NCBI GenBank assembly: GCA_902619805.1
Contig: CACNGC010000002.1
Coordinates: forward strand, 202,678-266,677
Direction: 5' to 3'
Source: an uncultured SAR116 cluster alpha proteobacterium
GTDB lineage: Bacteria > Pseudomonadota > Alphaproteobacteria > Puniceispirillales > Marisalimonadaceae
Length of the DNA: 64,000 nt
Positions 21,156-33,132 of this stretch are shown in pieces. The notes beneath the pieces were generated by a model. It was not told the DNA's origin, ran no database searches, and saw only the letters and a list, made by a program, of their open reading frames with translations. Each line of letters opens with the position of its first letter. Positions within the stretch are counted from its first letter, which is position 1. A program made the position numbers and the translations under genes.

Positions 21156-22400
21156 ATGTATTTAAAATTAGCAGATAATTTAGCTAAAATAGTTTTAAGG
21201 TGTTTTTTTATTAGTGTTTTTTTTATAATTAGTACTTACACTAATGCCACAGAAAAAAAGAATGATTGGGACATAAAAGCTAACAGAGTTTCTGGGCAAA
21301 CAATTTTTTTTCATGCATGGGGTGGCGCCAAGAATATTAACTCATATATCAAATGGGCTTCAGATAAAGTTAAAAAAAGATATAACATAACAGTTAAACA
21401 CGTAAAAGTAACTGATACTGCTAATGTAGTAGCAAGAATTTTATCAGAAAAAAATGTTAAAAAAGACAATAATGGTGCTGTCGACTTATTATGGATTAAT
21501 GGAGAAAATTTTTCAGTTATGAAGAAAAATAATATGCTTTTTTCTGAAAATTGGATTAGAGACTTACCAAATTCTAAGTATTTAGATTTTGAAAATAACC
21601 CTAGTTTGTTAAATGATTTTGGAGTTCCCACAGAAGGTATGGAAATGCCTTGGGGAGTATCACAGTTAAATTTTTATTACGATAGTAAATACATTAAATC
21701 ACCTCCAAGATCAGCATCTGAATTAAAAGATTATATAATCAGAAACAAGGGTAGGTTTACTTTTCCTCAGCCACCAGATTTTACGGGGACTAGTTTTTTA
21801 AAACAAATTTTAATTGAGTTGATAGATAATAAAAGCTTGTTGAAATCAGAGTATATTATTAATAAACACAAAGATGCTCTTAGCCCATTATGGAAATGGT
21901 TAGATAAGACAACTCCATATTTGTGGAGAGAAGGCAAAATTTACCCCCCTAATTATTTAGCTTTAACAGAATTAGTTGCAGAAAGAGAAATTGACATTGG
22001 AATGGCCTTTAATATAGCACACGCTTCAAATGCAATTTCTGAAGGAAAGTTACCTAACACTATAAGAAGTTTCATACACAAAGATGGAACTCTTGCTAAC
22101 GTCCATTTTCTAGCAATTCCATATAACTCTGATAAAAAAACTGCTGCTAAAATCTTTGTCAATTTCCTTATATCACCGGAAGCTCAATTAAAAAAACAAG
22201 ACAAGACCTTTTGGGGTGACCCAAGTGTTATTTCAGTAGCAAAATTAGATAAAAATTGGAAAAATAAATTTACTTCTCTTCCAAGAGGTCTTGCAACACT
22301 TTCAAATGAAGAGTTAACAATGAAACTGGAGGAGCCACATCCCTCCTGGGTTAAAATCATAGAAGAAGGGTGGATAGAAAAATATGGCTCAAATAATTAG
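21156..22400 (+). CDS. ABC transporter substrate-binding protein, YnjB-like
   Basis: Signal peptide; TIFFHAWGGAKNINSYIKWAS, DLLWINGENF, PWGVSQLNFYYDS. Confidence 0.75.
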   Translation: MYLKLADNLAKIVLRCFFISVFFIISTYTNATEKKNDWDIKANRVSGQTIFFHAWGGAKNINSYIKWASDKVKKRYNITVKHVKVTDTANVVARILSEKNVKKDNNGAVDLLWINGENFSVMKKNNMLFSENWIRDLPNSKYLDFENNPSLLNDFGVPTEGMEMPWGVSQLNFYYDSKYIKSPPRSASELKDYIIRNKGRFTFPQPPDFTGTSFLKQILIELIDNKSLLKSEYIINKHKDALSPLWKWLDKTTPYLWREGKIYPPNYLALTELVAEREIDIGMAFNIAHASNAISEGKLPNTIRSFIHKDGTLANVHFLAIPYNSDKKTAAKIFVNFLISPEAQLKKQDKTFWGDPSVISVAKLDKNWKNKFTSLPRGLATLSNEELTMKLEEPHPSWVKIIEEGWIEKYGSNN

Positions 22401-22407
22401 GTCATAA

Positions 22408-24093
22408 ATGGTAAATAAGTTTTGCCGGCTCCTTTCCAAAGTTTCAATAGTCTTTATTGGAATAATTATCACTCTACCCATATTGTTTGGTTTTTTAGGC
22501 TTTTTTTTACCATCATTTAATTATTTACCAACTTTAGGAAAAGGTGAACTTAGCTTAAATTATTTTTATATATCAATGAATATTCCAGGGATATCTAAGT
22601 CAATATTATTGTCGATATTTACTGGTTTAGTTTCAACTGCTTTAGCGTTATTTTTTTCTCAAGTTATTCTTTTATATTTTTTTAAAAATAAATTTTATAA
22701 TTATCTAAAAATCATCATATCACCTTTAATTGCTCTACCGCATATTACAATGGCTATTGGTTTAATTTTTCTTTTGTCTCCAAGTGGATTATTATTAAGG
22801 TCTGTTTCACCTTGGTTAACAGGTTTTGATAGACCTCCAAACTCTTATTTATTTCCAGATGAATATGGTTTTTTTTTAATATTAGGCCTTATTTTAAAAG
22901 AAATTCCATTCCTAATCTTGGTGTCTTTATCAGCTTTGAGAGAGTTTTCTTCATCGAAATTTTTTGATATGGGCAAATCACTTCAGCATTCGAGTTTTTC
23001 TACTTGGTTTATATTAATATTTCCAATCATTTACAAAAAAATTAGACTTGTTATATTTATAATCATTGCATTTTCGTCATCAGTGGTTGATATGTCTTTA
23101 CTTTTGGCACCATCAACTCCTTCCACTTTATCAGTACGAATTTTGCAAATCTTTCAATCTTCAGATATAGATTCATTCTTCATAGCTTCAAATTTATCTC
23201 TAATTCAATTATTTATAATTATAATTTTACTTATAGTTTGGATTTTTTTTGAGAAAATAATTAAATTAAAATTCTTTTATATTTTTTTTATAAAAATCAC
23301 TTCATTTAAATTAGAATTTTTGAAAATTACTATTTTATGTTTTAATATAATTTTATTTTTATTATCTTTTATGGGTATAATTTGTTCTATTTTGTGGGGA
23401 TTTAGTGAAAATTGGTACTTTCCAAATTTTTTTCCAAATGATTTAAACATAGAAAATTTTTTAAATTTTTATTATCAGAATAAATCATTGATTTTAATTT
23501 CTATTTTTATTCCTTTGATGGTTTCATTACTGTCTATATCGTTGATAATTTTGTGGGTTGAATTATTAGACTATTTAAAAATAACAAAAACTCAATTTGA
23601 ATGGATTATATTTACTCCTTTATTTATTCCCCAAATTTCTTTTTTAATTGGAATACAGAGTTTTATAATATTTTTTAATTTTAGTAGTTTCTTAATACCA
23701 CTTATATTTGTTCAATTATTTTATGTCTTACCATATTGTTTTATCATACTTGCTCCAGCTATGAGAGAAGTTAAAACTGATTATATAAAAGTAGCTTCTA
23801 GTCTAGGAAAAAACAGAATAGTTAGGTTGTTTAAGATAAAAATACCACTAGTCTTACCTTCTCTAATGACTTCATTCGCTATAGGCATGATAGTTTCTTT
23901 TGCTTTGTACGTACCTGTTTATTTTATAGGAGCGGGCAGAGTTACAACTTTGACGGTCGAGGCTCTAAATTTAGCTTTGAGTGGTTCTAAAGAAGATCTG
24001 GGCATTGCAACATTTTTCCAAATATTGTTTCCAACCTTATTATTTTTCACTGTTGCCTTCATAAATAGAAAAACTATGAAGTGGCAAATTTAA
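22408..24093 (+). CDS. ABC transporter permease (two-unit, YnjC-like)
   Basis: 561 aa, about 12 TM segments, two permease units with EAA-like loops (ALREFSSSKFFDMGKSLQHS and AMREVKTDYIKVASSLGKN); follows YnjB-like SBP. Confidence 0.8.
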   Translation: MVNKFCRLLSKVSIVFIGIIITLPILFGFLGFFLPSFNYLPTLGKGELSLNYFYISMNIPGISKSILLSIFTGLVSTALALFFSQVILLYFFKNKFYNYLKIIISPLIALPHITMAIGLIFLLSPSGLLLRSVSPWLTGFDRPPNSYLFPDEYGFFLILGLILKEIPFLILVSLSALREFSSSKFFDMGKSLQHSSFSTWFILIFPIIYKKIRLVIFIIIAFSSSVVDMSLLLAPSTPSTLSVRILQIFQSSDIDSFFIASNLSLIQLFIIIILLIVWIFFEKIIKLKFFYIFFIKITSFKLEFLKITILCFNIILFLLSFMGIICSILWGFSENWYFPNFFPNDLNIENFLNFYYQNKSLILISIFIPLMVSLLSISLIILWVELLDYLKITKTQFEWIIFTPLFIPQISFLIGIQSFIIFFNFSSFLIPLIFVQLFYVLPYCFIILAPAMREVKTDYIKVASSLGKNRIVRLFKIKIPLVLPSLMTSFAIGMIVSFALYVPVYFIGAGRVTTLTVEALNLALSGSKEDLGIATFFQILFPTLLFFTVAFINRKTMKWQI

Positions 24094-24165
24094 TTTTAAC
24101 TAGATTACTTGATAAGCTAATCTAAATCTTCTATAGAATTTAAAACAAAAAATTAGGAGTGCATT

Positions 24166-24723
24166 TTGTCTAATACATCAGCGTTTAAAGGTAAAAAAAT
24201 TGCTGTGATGGTAGCAAGTGGTTTTAATGAAGAACAATTTTTAATAATACAGAAAACAATTTTAGCTGCTGAAGGTTCTTACACTATAATTTCTCGAGAT
24301 ATTGGAACGACTAATGGTTGGGCATCAGAGAAATGGGGATTATCTTATCCTGTTGATCAACCAGTTTCTGAGACATTGGCTATAGATTTTGATGCTTTAA
24401 TTGTGCCAGGTGGAGCAAATCAAATTGAAACTTTGAGCAATGACCTTCATGTAAGAAGAATTTTAAGGGCTTTTCTAAGAGAAAACGAACCAGTTGCTCT
24501 AGCGGGTGTTTCTACAAGTTTACTTACAACTATAGATGCTGCGAAAGGCAGAAAAGTTGCCGCATCAGATGCGGATAGTGCTCTTTTAATTGCCGCTGGT
24601 GCAGAAATTATTGATAAACCAACGGTTAGAGATAATAATTTGATAAGCGCAACCAGCGGTGAGTCAGGTATTTCTGATCTTTTAGAAATGCTTGCGCAAG
24701 CTATAAAAGAAAATAATAAATAA
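24166..24723 (+). CDS. DJ-1/PfpI-family protein
   Basis: KKIAVMVASGFNEEQFLIIQKTILAAEG; DALIVPGGANQIE; TTG start. Confidence 0.75.
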   Translation: MSNTSAFKGKKIAVMVASGFNEEQFLIIQKTILAAEGSYTIISRDIGTTNGWASEKWGLSYPVDQPVSETLAIDFDALIVPGGANQIETLSNDLHVRRILRAFLRENEPVALAGVSTSLLTTIDAAKGRKVAASDADSALLIAAGAEIIDKPTVRDNNLISATSGESGISDLLEMLAQAIKENNK

Positions 24724-24736
24724 AAAAGGATGTGAA

Positions 24737-24928
24737 ATGGGGCAAATGAATAAAATTAGTCCTTGTATTGGAGTTTGCTCAATTGATCCTAAAAGTAATT
24801 TATGTTTAGGATGTCTTCGTTCTTCTGACGAGATTGCTATTTGGCCACAGATAGATAATAAAAAGGCCTTAGAGATTATGAAAGAAATTAAAAACAGATC
24901 TCATAACAAATTTAATTCTAATTTATAG
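24737..24928 (+). CDS. DUF1289-family small cysteine-rich protein
   Basis: SPCIGVCSIDPKSNLCLGCLRSSDEIAIW (CxxxC..CxxC). Confidence 0.85.
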   Translation: MGQMNKISPCIGVCSIDPKSNLCLGCLRSSDEIAIWPQIDNKKALEIMKEIKNRSHNKFNSNL

Positions 24929-24938
24929 GAATTTTTAA

Positions 24939-26708
24939 ATGCATAAATACAGAACACATAAATGTAATGAATTAAGAATTGAAAACGTGAACGACCAGGT
25001 AAAGTTATCAGGCTGGGTTCATAGAAAAAGGGATCATGGACAACTAATATTCATAGACCTTAGAGATCATTATGGATTAACTCAAGTCGTTGTTGATTCA
25101 TCAAATAAGAATTTTTCTATTTTTGAAAGTTTGCCTTTAGAAAGTGTAATAACTATTTCAGGAAATGTTGTGGAACGATCTGATGAAACTATCAATGATA
25201 ATTTACCAACAGGTAGAATAGAAATTAATTTGTCTGACTTGGAAATTATTTCACAATCAAAAGCATTACCTTTGCAAGTTAATTCAGATGAAGATTATGG
25301 TGAAGAAACTAGATTGAAATTCAGATATTTAGATCTAAGAAGAAGTAGGCCTCATGAAAATATTGTTTTAAGATCTAATGTTATTCAAACTATTAGAAAT
25401 AAAATGTTAGAGTTAGGATTTTTAGAATTTCAAACACCAATTTTAACTGCTTCTAGTCCAGAAGGTGCAAGAGATTTTTTAGTTCCCTCTAGACTTAATA
25501 AAGGGAAGTTTTATGCATTGCCACAAGCTCCTCAGCAATTTAAACAACTCATAATGGTGTCTGGTTTTGATAAATATTTTCAAATAGCGCCATGTTTTAG
25601 GGATGAAGATAGTAGAGCTGACAGATCGCCTGGAGAATTTTATCAGCTTGATTTAGAAATGTCATATGTTGAACAAGAAGACGTTTTTCAAGCTGTAGAG
25701 CCCGTGATTAAAGAAGTTTTTAAAAAATATTCAGACAAAAGCATTGATGAGATTTTCCCAAAAATTACTTATAAAGATTCAATGTTGAAATATGGAAATG
25801 ACAAACCTGACTTGAGATTTGCTCTTGAGATTCAAGATGTAACAGAAATTTTTAGAAATTCTGGTTTTACTATTTTTGCAAAATCAATTAAAAATGGATC
25901 TGTAGTAAGAGCTGTTCCTGGTCCAAATTGTGGTTCACGCTCAGTTGCTGATAGAATGAATAGTTGGGCCCAAGGAGAGGGTGCGCCTGGAATGGGATAT
26001 ATTATTTTTAGTGAAAACTCTGCTAAAGGACCAATTGCAAATGCATTGGGAATTGAAAAATCTCTTGAAATGAAGACCTTATTTAACCTTAATGATGGAG
26101 ATGCTCTGTTCTTTTCTTGTGCATCAGAAAGTGAAGCAGCAAATTTAGCAGGGAAAGCTAGAGTAAAAATTGCAACAGATAGAGAATTAATTGAAAAAAA
26201 TATATTTAAATTTTGTTGGATTGTAGATTATCCTATGTTTGAAAAAGACGAAAATACTGGCAAAATAGAATTTTCTCATAATCCTTTTTCTATGCCACAA
26301 GGTGGTATGGAAGCATTGTTGAATGAAAATCCATTAGACATTCTTGCATATCAATATGATTTAGTTTGCAATGGAATTGAACTTTCATCTGGTGCTATAA
26401 GAAATCATGTCCCAGAAATAATGTATAAAGCTTTTGAGATTGCAGGTCATAAATCTGAGGCTGTTGACAACAAATTTCCAGCCATGATTAATGCTTTTAA
26501 ATTTGGTGCACCTCCTCATGGAGGTATAGCTCCAGGTATTGATCGAATTGTAATGTTATTAGCTGATGAACCAAATATAAGAGAAGTAATTTTATTTCCA
26601 ATGACTGGTAAAGCAGAAGATTTGATGATGAACGCTCCAAACGAAATAAATGATCTTCAAATTAAGGAATTAGGCATTAAACTAGACAAAAAAACTAAAC
26701 TCAATTAA
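24939..26708 (+). CDS. aspS: Aspartyl-tRNA synthetase
   Basis: [69 protein letters not shown]. Confidence 0.96.
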   Translation: MHKYRTHKCNELRIENVNDQVKLSGWVHRKRDHGQLIFIDLRDHYGLTQVVVDSSNKNFSIFESLPLESVITISGNVVERSDETINDNLPTGRIEINLSDLEIISQSKALPLQVNSDEDYGEETRLKFRYLDLRRSRPHENIVLRSNVIQTIRNKMLELGFLEFQTPILTASSPEGARDFLVPSRLNKGKFYALPQAPQQFKQLIMVSGFDKYFQIAPCFRDEDSRADRSPGEFYQLDLEMSYVEQEDVFQAVEPVIKEVFKKYSDKSIDEIFPKITYKDSMLKYGNDKPDLRFALEIQDVTEIFRNSGFTIFAKSIKNGSVVRAVPGPNCGSRSVADRMNSWAQGEGAPGMGYIIFSENSAKGPIANALGIEKSLEMKTLFNLNDGDALFFSCASESEAANLAGKARVKIATDRELIEKNIFKFCWIVDYPMFEKDENTGKIEFSHNPFSMPQGGMEALLNENPLDILAYQYDLVCNGIELSSGAIRNHVPEIMYKAFEIAGHKSEAVDNKFPAMINAFKFGAPPHGGIAPGIDRIVMLLADEPNIREVILFPMTGKAEDLMMNAPNEINDLQIKELGIKLDKKTKLN

Positions 26709-27711
26709 TTTTTGTTCTATTTAATCTATGCATTATAATTGTAAGAGATATAAATAAAATAACAGCTCCAGTTTGATGAACTGCTCCTAAGAATATTGGA
26801 ACCATATTAATTAAGGTAAATATACCTAAGAAAAATTGGAAACATATTATTGCACTCATAAACAAGGAGTATTTCTTAACAATTCCATCACTACTTTGTG
26901 TAAAGTTTCTATAGCAATATATCAGTACGCAAATTGTAGTGAATAAAGCTACATGTCTGTGATGAAACTGAGCTGACGCAGGATTTTCAAATGGATCTAA
27001 AATACCATATTCACCATAATTTTCTGGAATCAATCTATACCCCATTAAAGGGTATTCGTTGTACATTAAACCAGCGTCCATTCCAGCAACAAATGCACCA
27101 GCAATAATCGTTGTAAATAAAAAACAAAAAATTATGAAACTGAAGTCTAATTTAATTTTAGAGTGACCATTCTTAAACTCCAATAAAGTCCAAATTAAAA
27201 GGAATAATATTAACAATGCATTAGATAAATGAACAGCCAAACGATATTGTGAGACGGTAGGATCATTTACGAGACCAGATTTTACCATCCACCAGCCTAT
27301 TATTGCTTGTAAACATCCTAAAAACAAAATAGCCAATAATTTTAATAAAATTGAATTGGGAATTTTATAAAAAAAATAAAAAATAATTAATGGAATAATA
27401 AAAACTATTCCAATTAACCTTCCCCACAATCTGTGAAAGTATTCCCAAAAAAATATTTTTTTGAATTCTATGATGCTCATTCCTTGATTTTTAAAAATAT
27501 ATTCTGGTGAACTCATATAAAGTGAGAATACTCTTTTCCATTCTTCATCGCTAATGGGAGGTAAGAACCCCCAAATTGGTCTCCATTCAACCATTGATAA
27601 ACCAGAGTCTGTCAATCTAGTAATACCACCAATTATGATCATTAATATTACCATTGAGATGGTAATATATAGCCATAGATTAATATATTTTTGATTTTGG
27701 AAAGAAGTCAT
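26701..27711 (-). CDS. ctaA: Heme A synthase (COX15/CtaA)
   Basis: [57 protein letters not shown]. Confidence 0.92.
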   Translation of the reverse strand: MTSFQNQKYINLWLYITISMVILMIIIGGITRLTDSGLSMVEWRPIWGFLPPISDEEWKRVFSLYMSSPEYIFKNQGMSIIEFKKIFFWEYFHRLWGRLIGIVFIIPLIIFYFFYKIPNSILLKLLAILFLGCLQAIIGWWMVKSGLVNDPTVSQYRLAVHLSNALLILFLLIWTLLEFKNGHSKIKLDFSFIIFCFLFTTIIAGAFVAGMDAGLMYNEYPLMGYRLIPENYGEYGILDPFENPASAQFHHRHVALFTTICVLIYCYRNFTQSSDGIVKKYSLFMSAIICFQFFLGIFTLINMVPIFLGAVHQTGAVILFISLTIIMHRLNRTKIN

Positions 27712-27787
27712 TTATTTTAAATTTTTATTTATTAATATGTGAAGTTTTTTTATAAAAGCAATATTTTAAATAATTTTTTTATTTTAT

Positions 27788-27814
27788 CTTGAAAGTTCTT
27801 TTCAAGTACATTAT
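27788..27814 (+). promoter_or_regulatory. Candidate heat-shock (sigma32-like) promoter/perfect inverted repeat upstream of groES
   Basis: CTTGAAA-GTTCT-TTTCAAG (27788-27806); CTTGAA-N15-CATTAT also fits a sigma32-like layout; no CIRCE element seen. Confidence 0.4.
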
Positions 27815-27877
27815 TTAAGCTTCATCAATAATGTATTTATTGTTTAACTTTAACATTTTAAATAAGGGAGAAAAGGC

Positions 27878-28165
27878 ATGAAGTTTAGGCCACTTCACGA
27901 TAGAGTTGTTGTTGAACGTCTTGAAGCAGAGGAAAAAACAGCTAGTGGAATAATAATTCCGGATTCAGCACAGGAAAAGCCTATGCAAGGTAAGATTATT
28001 GCAGCGGGCTCTGGTGCACGTGACGAGACTGGAAAGATTCAACCTTTGGATGTAAAAGAAGGTGATGTTGTACTTTTTGGAAAATGGTCCGGTACGGAAG
28101 TTAAGCTTGATGGTAAAGATCTTTTGATCATGAAAGAAAGCGATATCATGGGAATAATGGGTTAA
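27878..28165 (+). CDS. groES: Co-chaperonin GroES
   Basis: [46 protein letters not shown]. Confidence 0.98.
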   Translation: MKFRPLHDRVVVERLEAEEKTASGIIIPDSAQEKPMQGKIIAAGSGARDETGKIQPLDVKEGDVVLFGKWSGTEVKLDGKDLLIMKESDIMGIMG

Positions 28166-28204
28166 TTATTCTCCTTAATAAATAATAATTACTTTATAAA
28201 TTGA

Positions 28205-29893
<1,689 letters not shown>

Positions 29894-29915
29894 TTCTGCT
29901 CTATTTTATTATTTT

Positions 29916-29952
29916 AACACCTCTAGCTAAATTAGTTAGGGGTGTTTTTTTT
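29916..29952 (+). terminator. Rho-independent terminator of groESL
   Basis: AACACCTCTAGCT-AAATT-AGTTAGGGGTGTT followed by T-run; 13-bp stem with two G.U pairs. Confidence 0.9.
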
Positions 29953-30027
29953 GTTAATTATTTGATTATTTGTTGCTTAGTATTATTAACTCATATAGCA
30001 ATAAAAAACATTATTTGAAATTAAGTT

Positions 30028-31629
30028 ATGGAAAAATCAGAAATTAAAAAATTTGCAGAGAAATCAAATGCTTGGCCTTTTGTTGAAGCTAGAAATTTAA
30101 GAGATAGATTGGATAAAATTGAGAGTTCTGCTCCCAGGGATAACAATACCCCTGTTCTATTTGAGACTGGATACGGGCCTTCAGGACTTCCTCATATTGG
30201 AACATTTGGTGAAGTTGCGAGGACTAATATTGTACGTAACGCATTTGAAGTTTTAACTGATAGAAACACAAAGTTAATATGTTTTTCAGACGACATGGAT
30301 GGCTTACGTAAAATTCCGGAAAATGTTCCTAACAAAGATTTACTTAAAAAATTTATTGAACATCCCTTAACCAGTGTTCCCGATCCTTTTGAAAAATTTA
30401 ATAGTTTTGGTGATCATAATAATCATAAATTACAAGAATTTTTAGATTACTTTAATTTTGAGTATGAATTTGTTTCAGCTACAGAATGCTATAAAAGCGG
30501 TAGATTTGATGAGACACTCAAAAAGATTTTATTAAATTATGAAAAAATAAAAAACATAATTTTGCCTACTTTGAGCGAAAATCGTAAAAAAACTTACAGC
30601 CCATTTCTTCCAGTCTGTCCAAAATCTGGTAAAGTTTTGCAAATTAATATCACTTCAATCAATACTAAAAACAATACTGTAAGTTATATTGACGAAGATA
30701 CTAAAGAATTAGTAACTGTCTCTATTCTTGGTGGATCATGTAAGTTGCAGTGGAAGTGTGATTGGGCAATGCGTTGGTTTGCTCTAGGTGTAGATTATGA
30801 GATGTCAGGCAAAGACTTATCTGAAAGTGTAATTTTATCTAGCAAAATATTGAGAGTCCTTGGAGGGACACCTCCATCAGGCTTTTCCTACGAACTTTTT
30901 CTAGATAATAATGGTGAAAAGATTTCAAAATCCAAAGGTAATGGTTTATCTATAGAGGAGTGGTTGAGATATGGTTCACCTGAATCTCTAAGTCTGTTTA
31001 TGTATACAAATCCTAAAAGAGCTAAGAGACTTTTTTTTGATGTTATACCTAAAACCACTGATGAATATTTTTCGCATCTGAAAAAATATTCTGAACAAGA
31101 CACTCCTGGAAAAATTGATAATCCAGTATGGCATTTACATAAAGGTTCACCAAAATCTAATGACCTTCCTGTTACTTATACATTATTGTTAAATTTAGTG
31201 TCCGTATGTTATGCCAGTGATCCAGATATAGTATGGGGATATGTCAAGAGTTACTCACCTAATTCAAAAAGAACTAAAGAATTAGGTGATTTAATTGATC
31301 TAGCTGTTAATTATTATAAAGAGAAGATAGAACCTCAAAAGAAGTATAGGCTTCCAAATGAAAAAGAGAAAAAAGGCATTACAGAATTAATAAATACTTT
31401 ATCAACATTAAACAATGAAGCCTCCTCTGATGATATTCAAGCTATAGTATTTGCAATTGGGAAAAAACTTGAATATGAAAATTTACGGGAATGGTTTAAA
31501 GGTCTGTACGAGACTGTTCTAGGACAATCTGAAGGACCTAGAATGGGAAGTTTCATAAAACTCTATGGGATTGAACCAACAAAAAAATTATTAGAAAACG
31601 TTATTCTAGGCAACTTAGTTAAAGAATAG
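30028..31629 (+). CDS. lysK: Lysyl-tRNA synthetase, class I
   Basis: HIGH-like GYGPSGLPHIGTFGEVAR, FSDDMDGLRKIP, KMSKS-like GEKISKSKGNGLSIEEWL. Confidence 0.93.
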   Translation: MEKSEIKKFAEKSNAWPFVEARNLRDRLDKIESSAPRDNNTPVLFETGYGPSGLPHIGTFGEVARTNIVRNAFEVLTDRNTKLICFSDDMDGLRKIPENVPNKDLLKKFIEHPLTSVPDPFEKFNSFGDHNNHKLQEFLDYFNFEYEFVSATECYKSGRFDETLKKILLNYEKIKNIILPTLSENRKKTYSPFLPVCPKSGKVLQINITSINTKNNTVSYIDEDTKELVTVSILGGSCKLQWKCDWAMRWFALGVDYEMSGKDLSESVILSSKILRVLGGTPPSGFSYELFLDNNGEKISKSKGNGLSIEEWLRYGSPESLSLFMYTNPKRAKRLFFDVIPKTTDEYFSHLKKYSEQDTPGKIDNPVWHLHKGSPKSNDLPVTYTLLLNLVSVCYASDPDIVWGYVKSYSPNSKRTKELGDLIDLAVNYYKEKIEPQKKYRLPNEKEKKGITELINTLSTLNNEASSDDIQAIVFAIGKKLEYENLREWFKGLYETVLGQSEGPRMGSFIKLYGIEPTKKLLENVILGNLVKE

Positions 31630-31634
31630 ACTCA

Positions 31635-32759
31635 ATGATTTGGAAATTTATTACTTTTTTTGTAAGAAGACTTGATCCAGAAATTGCTCATAAAATAACT
31701 ATTAAATTCTTTAAACTTGGTTTGCATCCAAGATTAAATAAAATTGGAATTCCTATAAACATTGGTAATTTGATTTTTAAAAATTTTATTGGTGTTGCCG
31801 CTGGTTTTGATAAAAATGCAGAAGTAATAAACAAAATACATTTTTTGAACTTTGGTTTCACTGAAGTTGGTACTATTACCCCAATGCCTCAATATGGAAA
31901 TCCAAAACCAAGAGTTTTCAGGCTTGAAAAAGATAGAGCTATAATAAATAGAAATGGTTTTAACAATTTAGGAATGTTACAGGCAAGTAAAAAATTAGAA
32001 GATTATAGAAAAAAATTCCCAATAGGAAGTAGTTTTCTTGTTGGAATTAATATTGGCCCCAACAAAGATAGTGAGGACAGGTTTAGTGATTACAAAGTAC
32101 TTGCCAAAAATTTATCAAAGTTTGCCGACTATATTTCTATAAATGTTTCTTCACCTAACACACCAAATTTAAGAGAGTTTCAAAATAAGGAGAATTTAGA
32201 AAAAGTTATAAATTTTGTTAAGGATGGGATTGCCACATCCAAAACTTTTAATAAAAAATTGCCAATTTTTTTGAAGATTGCTCCAGATATAAATTATCAG
32301 ACATTGAAATCTATTATTGAAACAGCTCATTCGCAAAAAATTTTTGGTTTGATCATCTCCAATACGACGTTAGATAGAGAAAGAAATCTAAAATCAAAAA
32401 AATCTAAAGAATTAGGAGGCTTGTCTGGGAAACCATTATTTAAAAAATCTACAGATATTTTGTCACAAGCAAATAAAATAATTAAAAATAATAATTATAA
32501 ATTATTTTTAATTGCAGCTGGTGGAGTATCAGACAGTAAAACTGCATATGTAAAAATTTTATGTGGAGCACATTTAGTCCAGTTATATTCTTCTCTAACA
32601 TTTGAAGGACCTTTAGTTGCAAATCAAATAATAAGTGGCATATTGAAATTAATGAAAAGAGATAAAATAGAAAATATTATTGATATAGTTGGTGTTATTG
32701 ATAATCCCAAAGAAGCTATGAGTGTTGCAATTAATGGTTTTAAAAATTATAAAAGTTAG
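31635..32759 (+). CDS. pyrD: Dihydroorotate dehydrogenase (quinone), class 2
   Basis: GVAAGFDKNAEVI, FGFTEVGTITPMPQYGNPKPRVFRL, INVSSPNTPNLR, GGLSGKPLF. Confidence 0.95.
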   Translation: MIWKFITFFVRRLDPEIAHKITIKFFKLGLHPRLNKIGIPINIGNLIFKNFIGVAAGFDKNAEVINKIHFLNFGFTEVGTITPMPQYGNPKPRVFRLEKDRAIINRNGFNNLGMLQASKKLEDYRKKFPIGSSFLVGINIGPNKDSEDRFSDYKVLAKNLSKFADYISINVSSPNTPNLREFQNKENLEKVINFVKDGIATSKTFNKKLPIFLKIAPDINYQTLKSIIETAHSQKIFGLIISNTTLDRERNLKSKKSKELGGLSGKPLFKKSTDILSQANKIIKNNNYKLFLIAAGGVSDSKTAYVKILCGAHLVQLYSSLTFEGPLVANQIISGILKLMKRDKIENIIDIVGVIDNPKEAMSVAINGFKNYKS

Positions 32760-32832
32760 ATTCTTTTACCATTTAACTTGACCTTTGAGGCTTGCTATCT
32801 TATAAATCGAAAGGTTAATTTTGAGGTATATA

Positions 32833-33120
32833 ATGTCTAGAGTTTGTGAAATTTCAGGTAAAAATGTTATGAGTGGCAATAACGTTAGCCATGCAAAAAA
32901 TAAAACCAAAAGAAAATTTTTACCTAATCTTCAAAATGTTAAATTTTTTAGTAAAGCCCTAGATAAATTCATCAGTATGAAAGTATCTGTGAGAGCTTTA
33001 AAGTCTGTTGAAAAAAATGGTGGTTTAGACGATTACTTATCTAAAACTAGTAACAGAGTTTTAGCACCTCAAGCTGTTGCAATTAAAAAATCTATTAAAA
33101 AATTTAAAAAAAGAAATTAG
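32833..33120 (+). CDS. rpmB: 50S ribosomal protein L28
   Basis: MSRVCEISGKNVMSGNNVSHAKNKTKRKFLPNLQ; track start 32821 moved to ATG 32833. Confidence 0.95.
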   Translation: MSRVCEISGKNVMSGNNVSHAKNKTKRKFLPNLQNVKFFSKALDKFISMKVSVRALKSVEKNGGLDDYLSKTSNRVLAPQAVAIKKSIKKFKKRN

Positions 33121-33132
33121 CTCTTCTCAATA

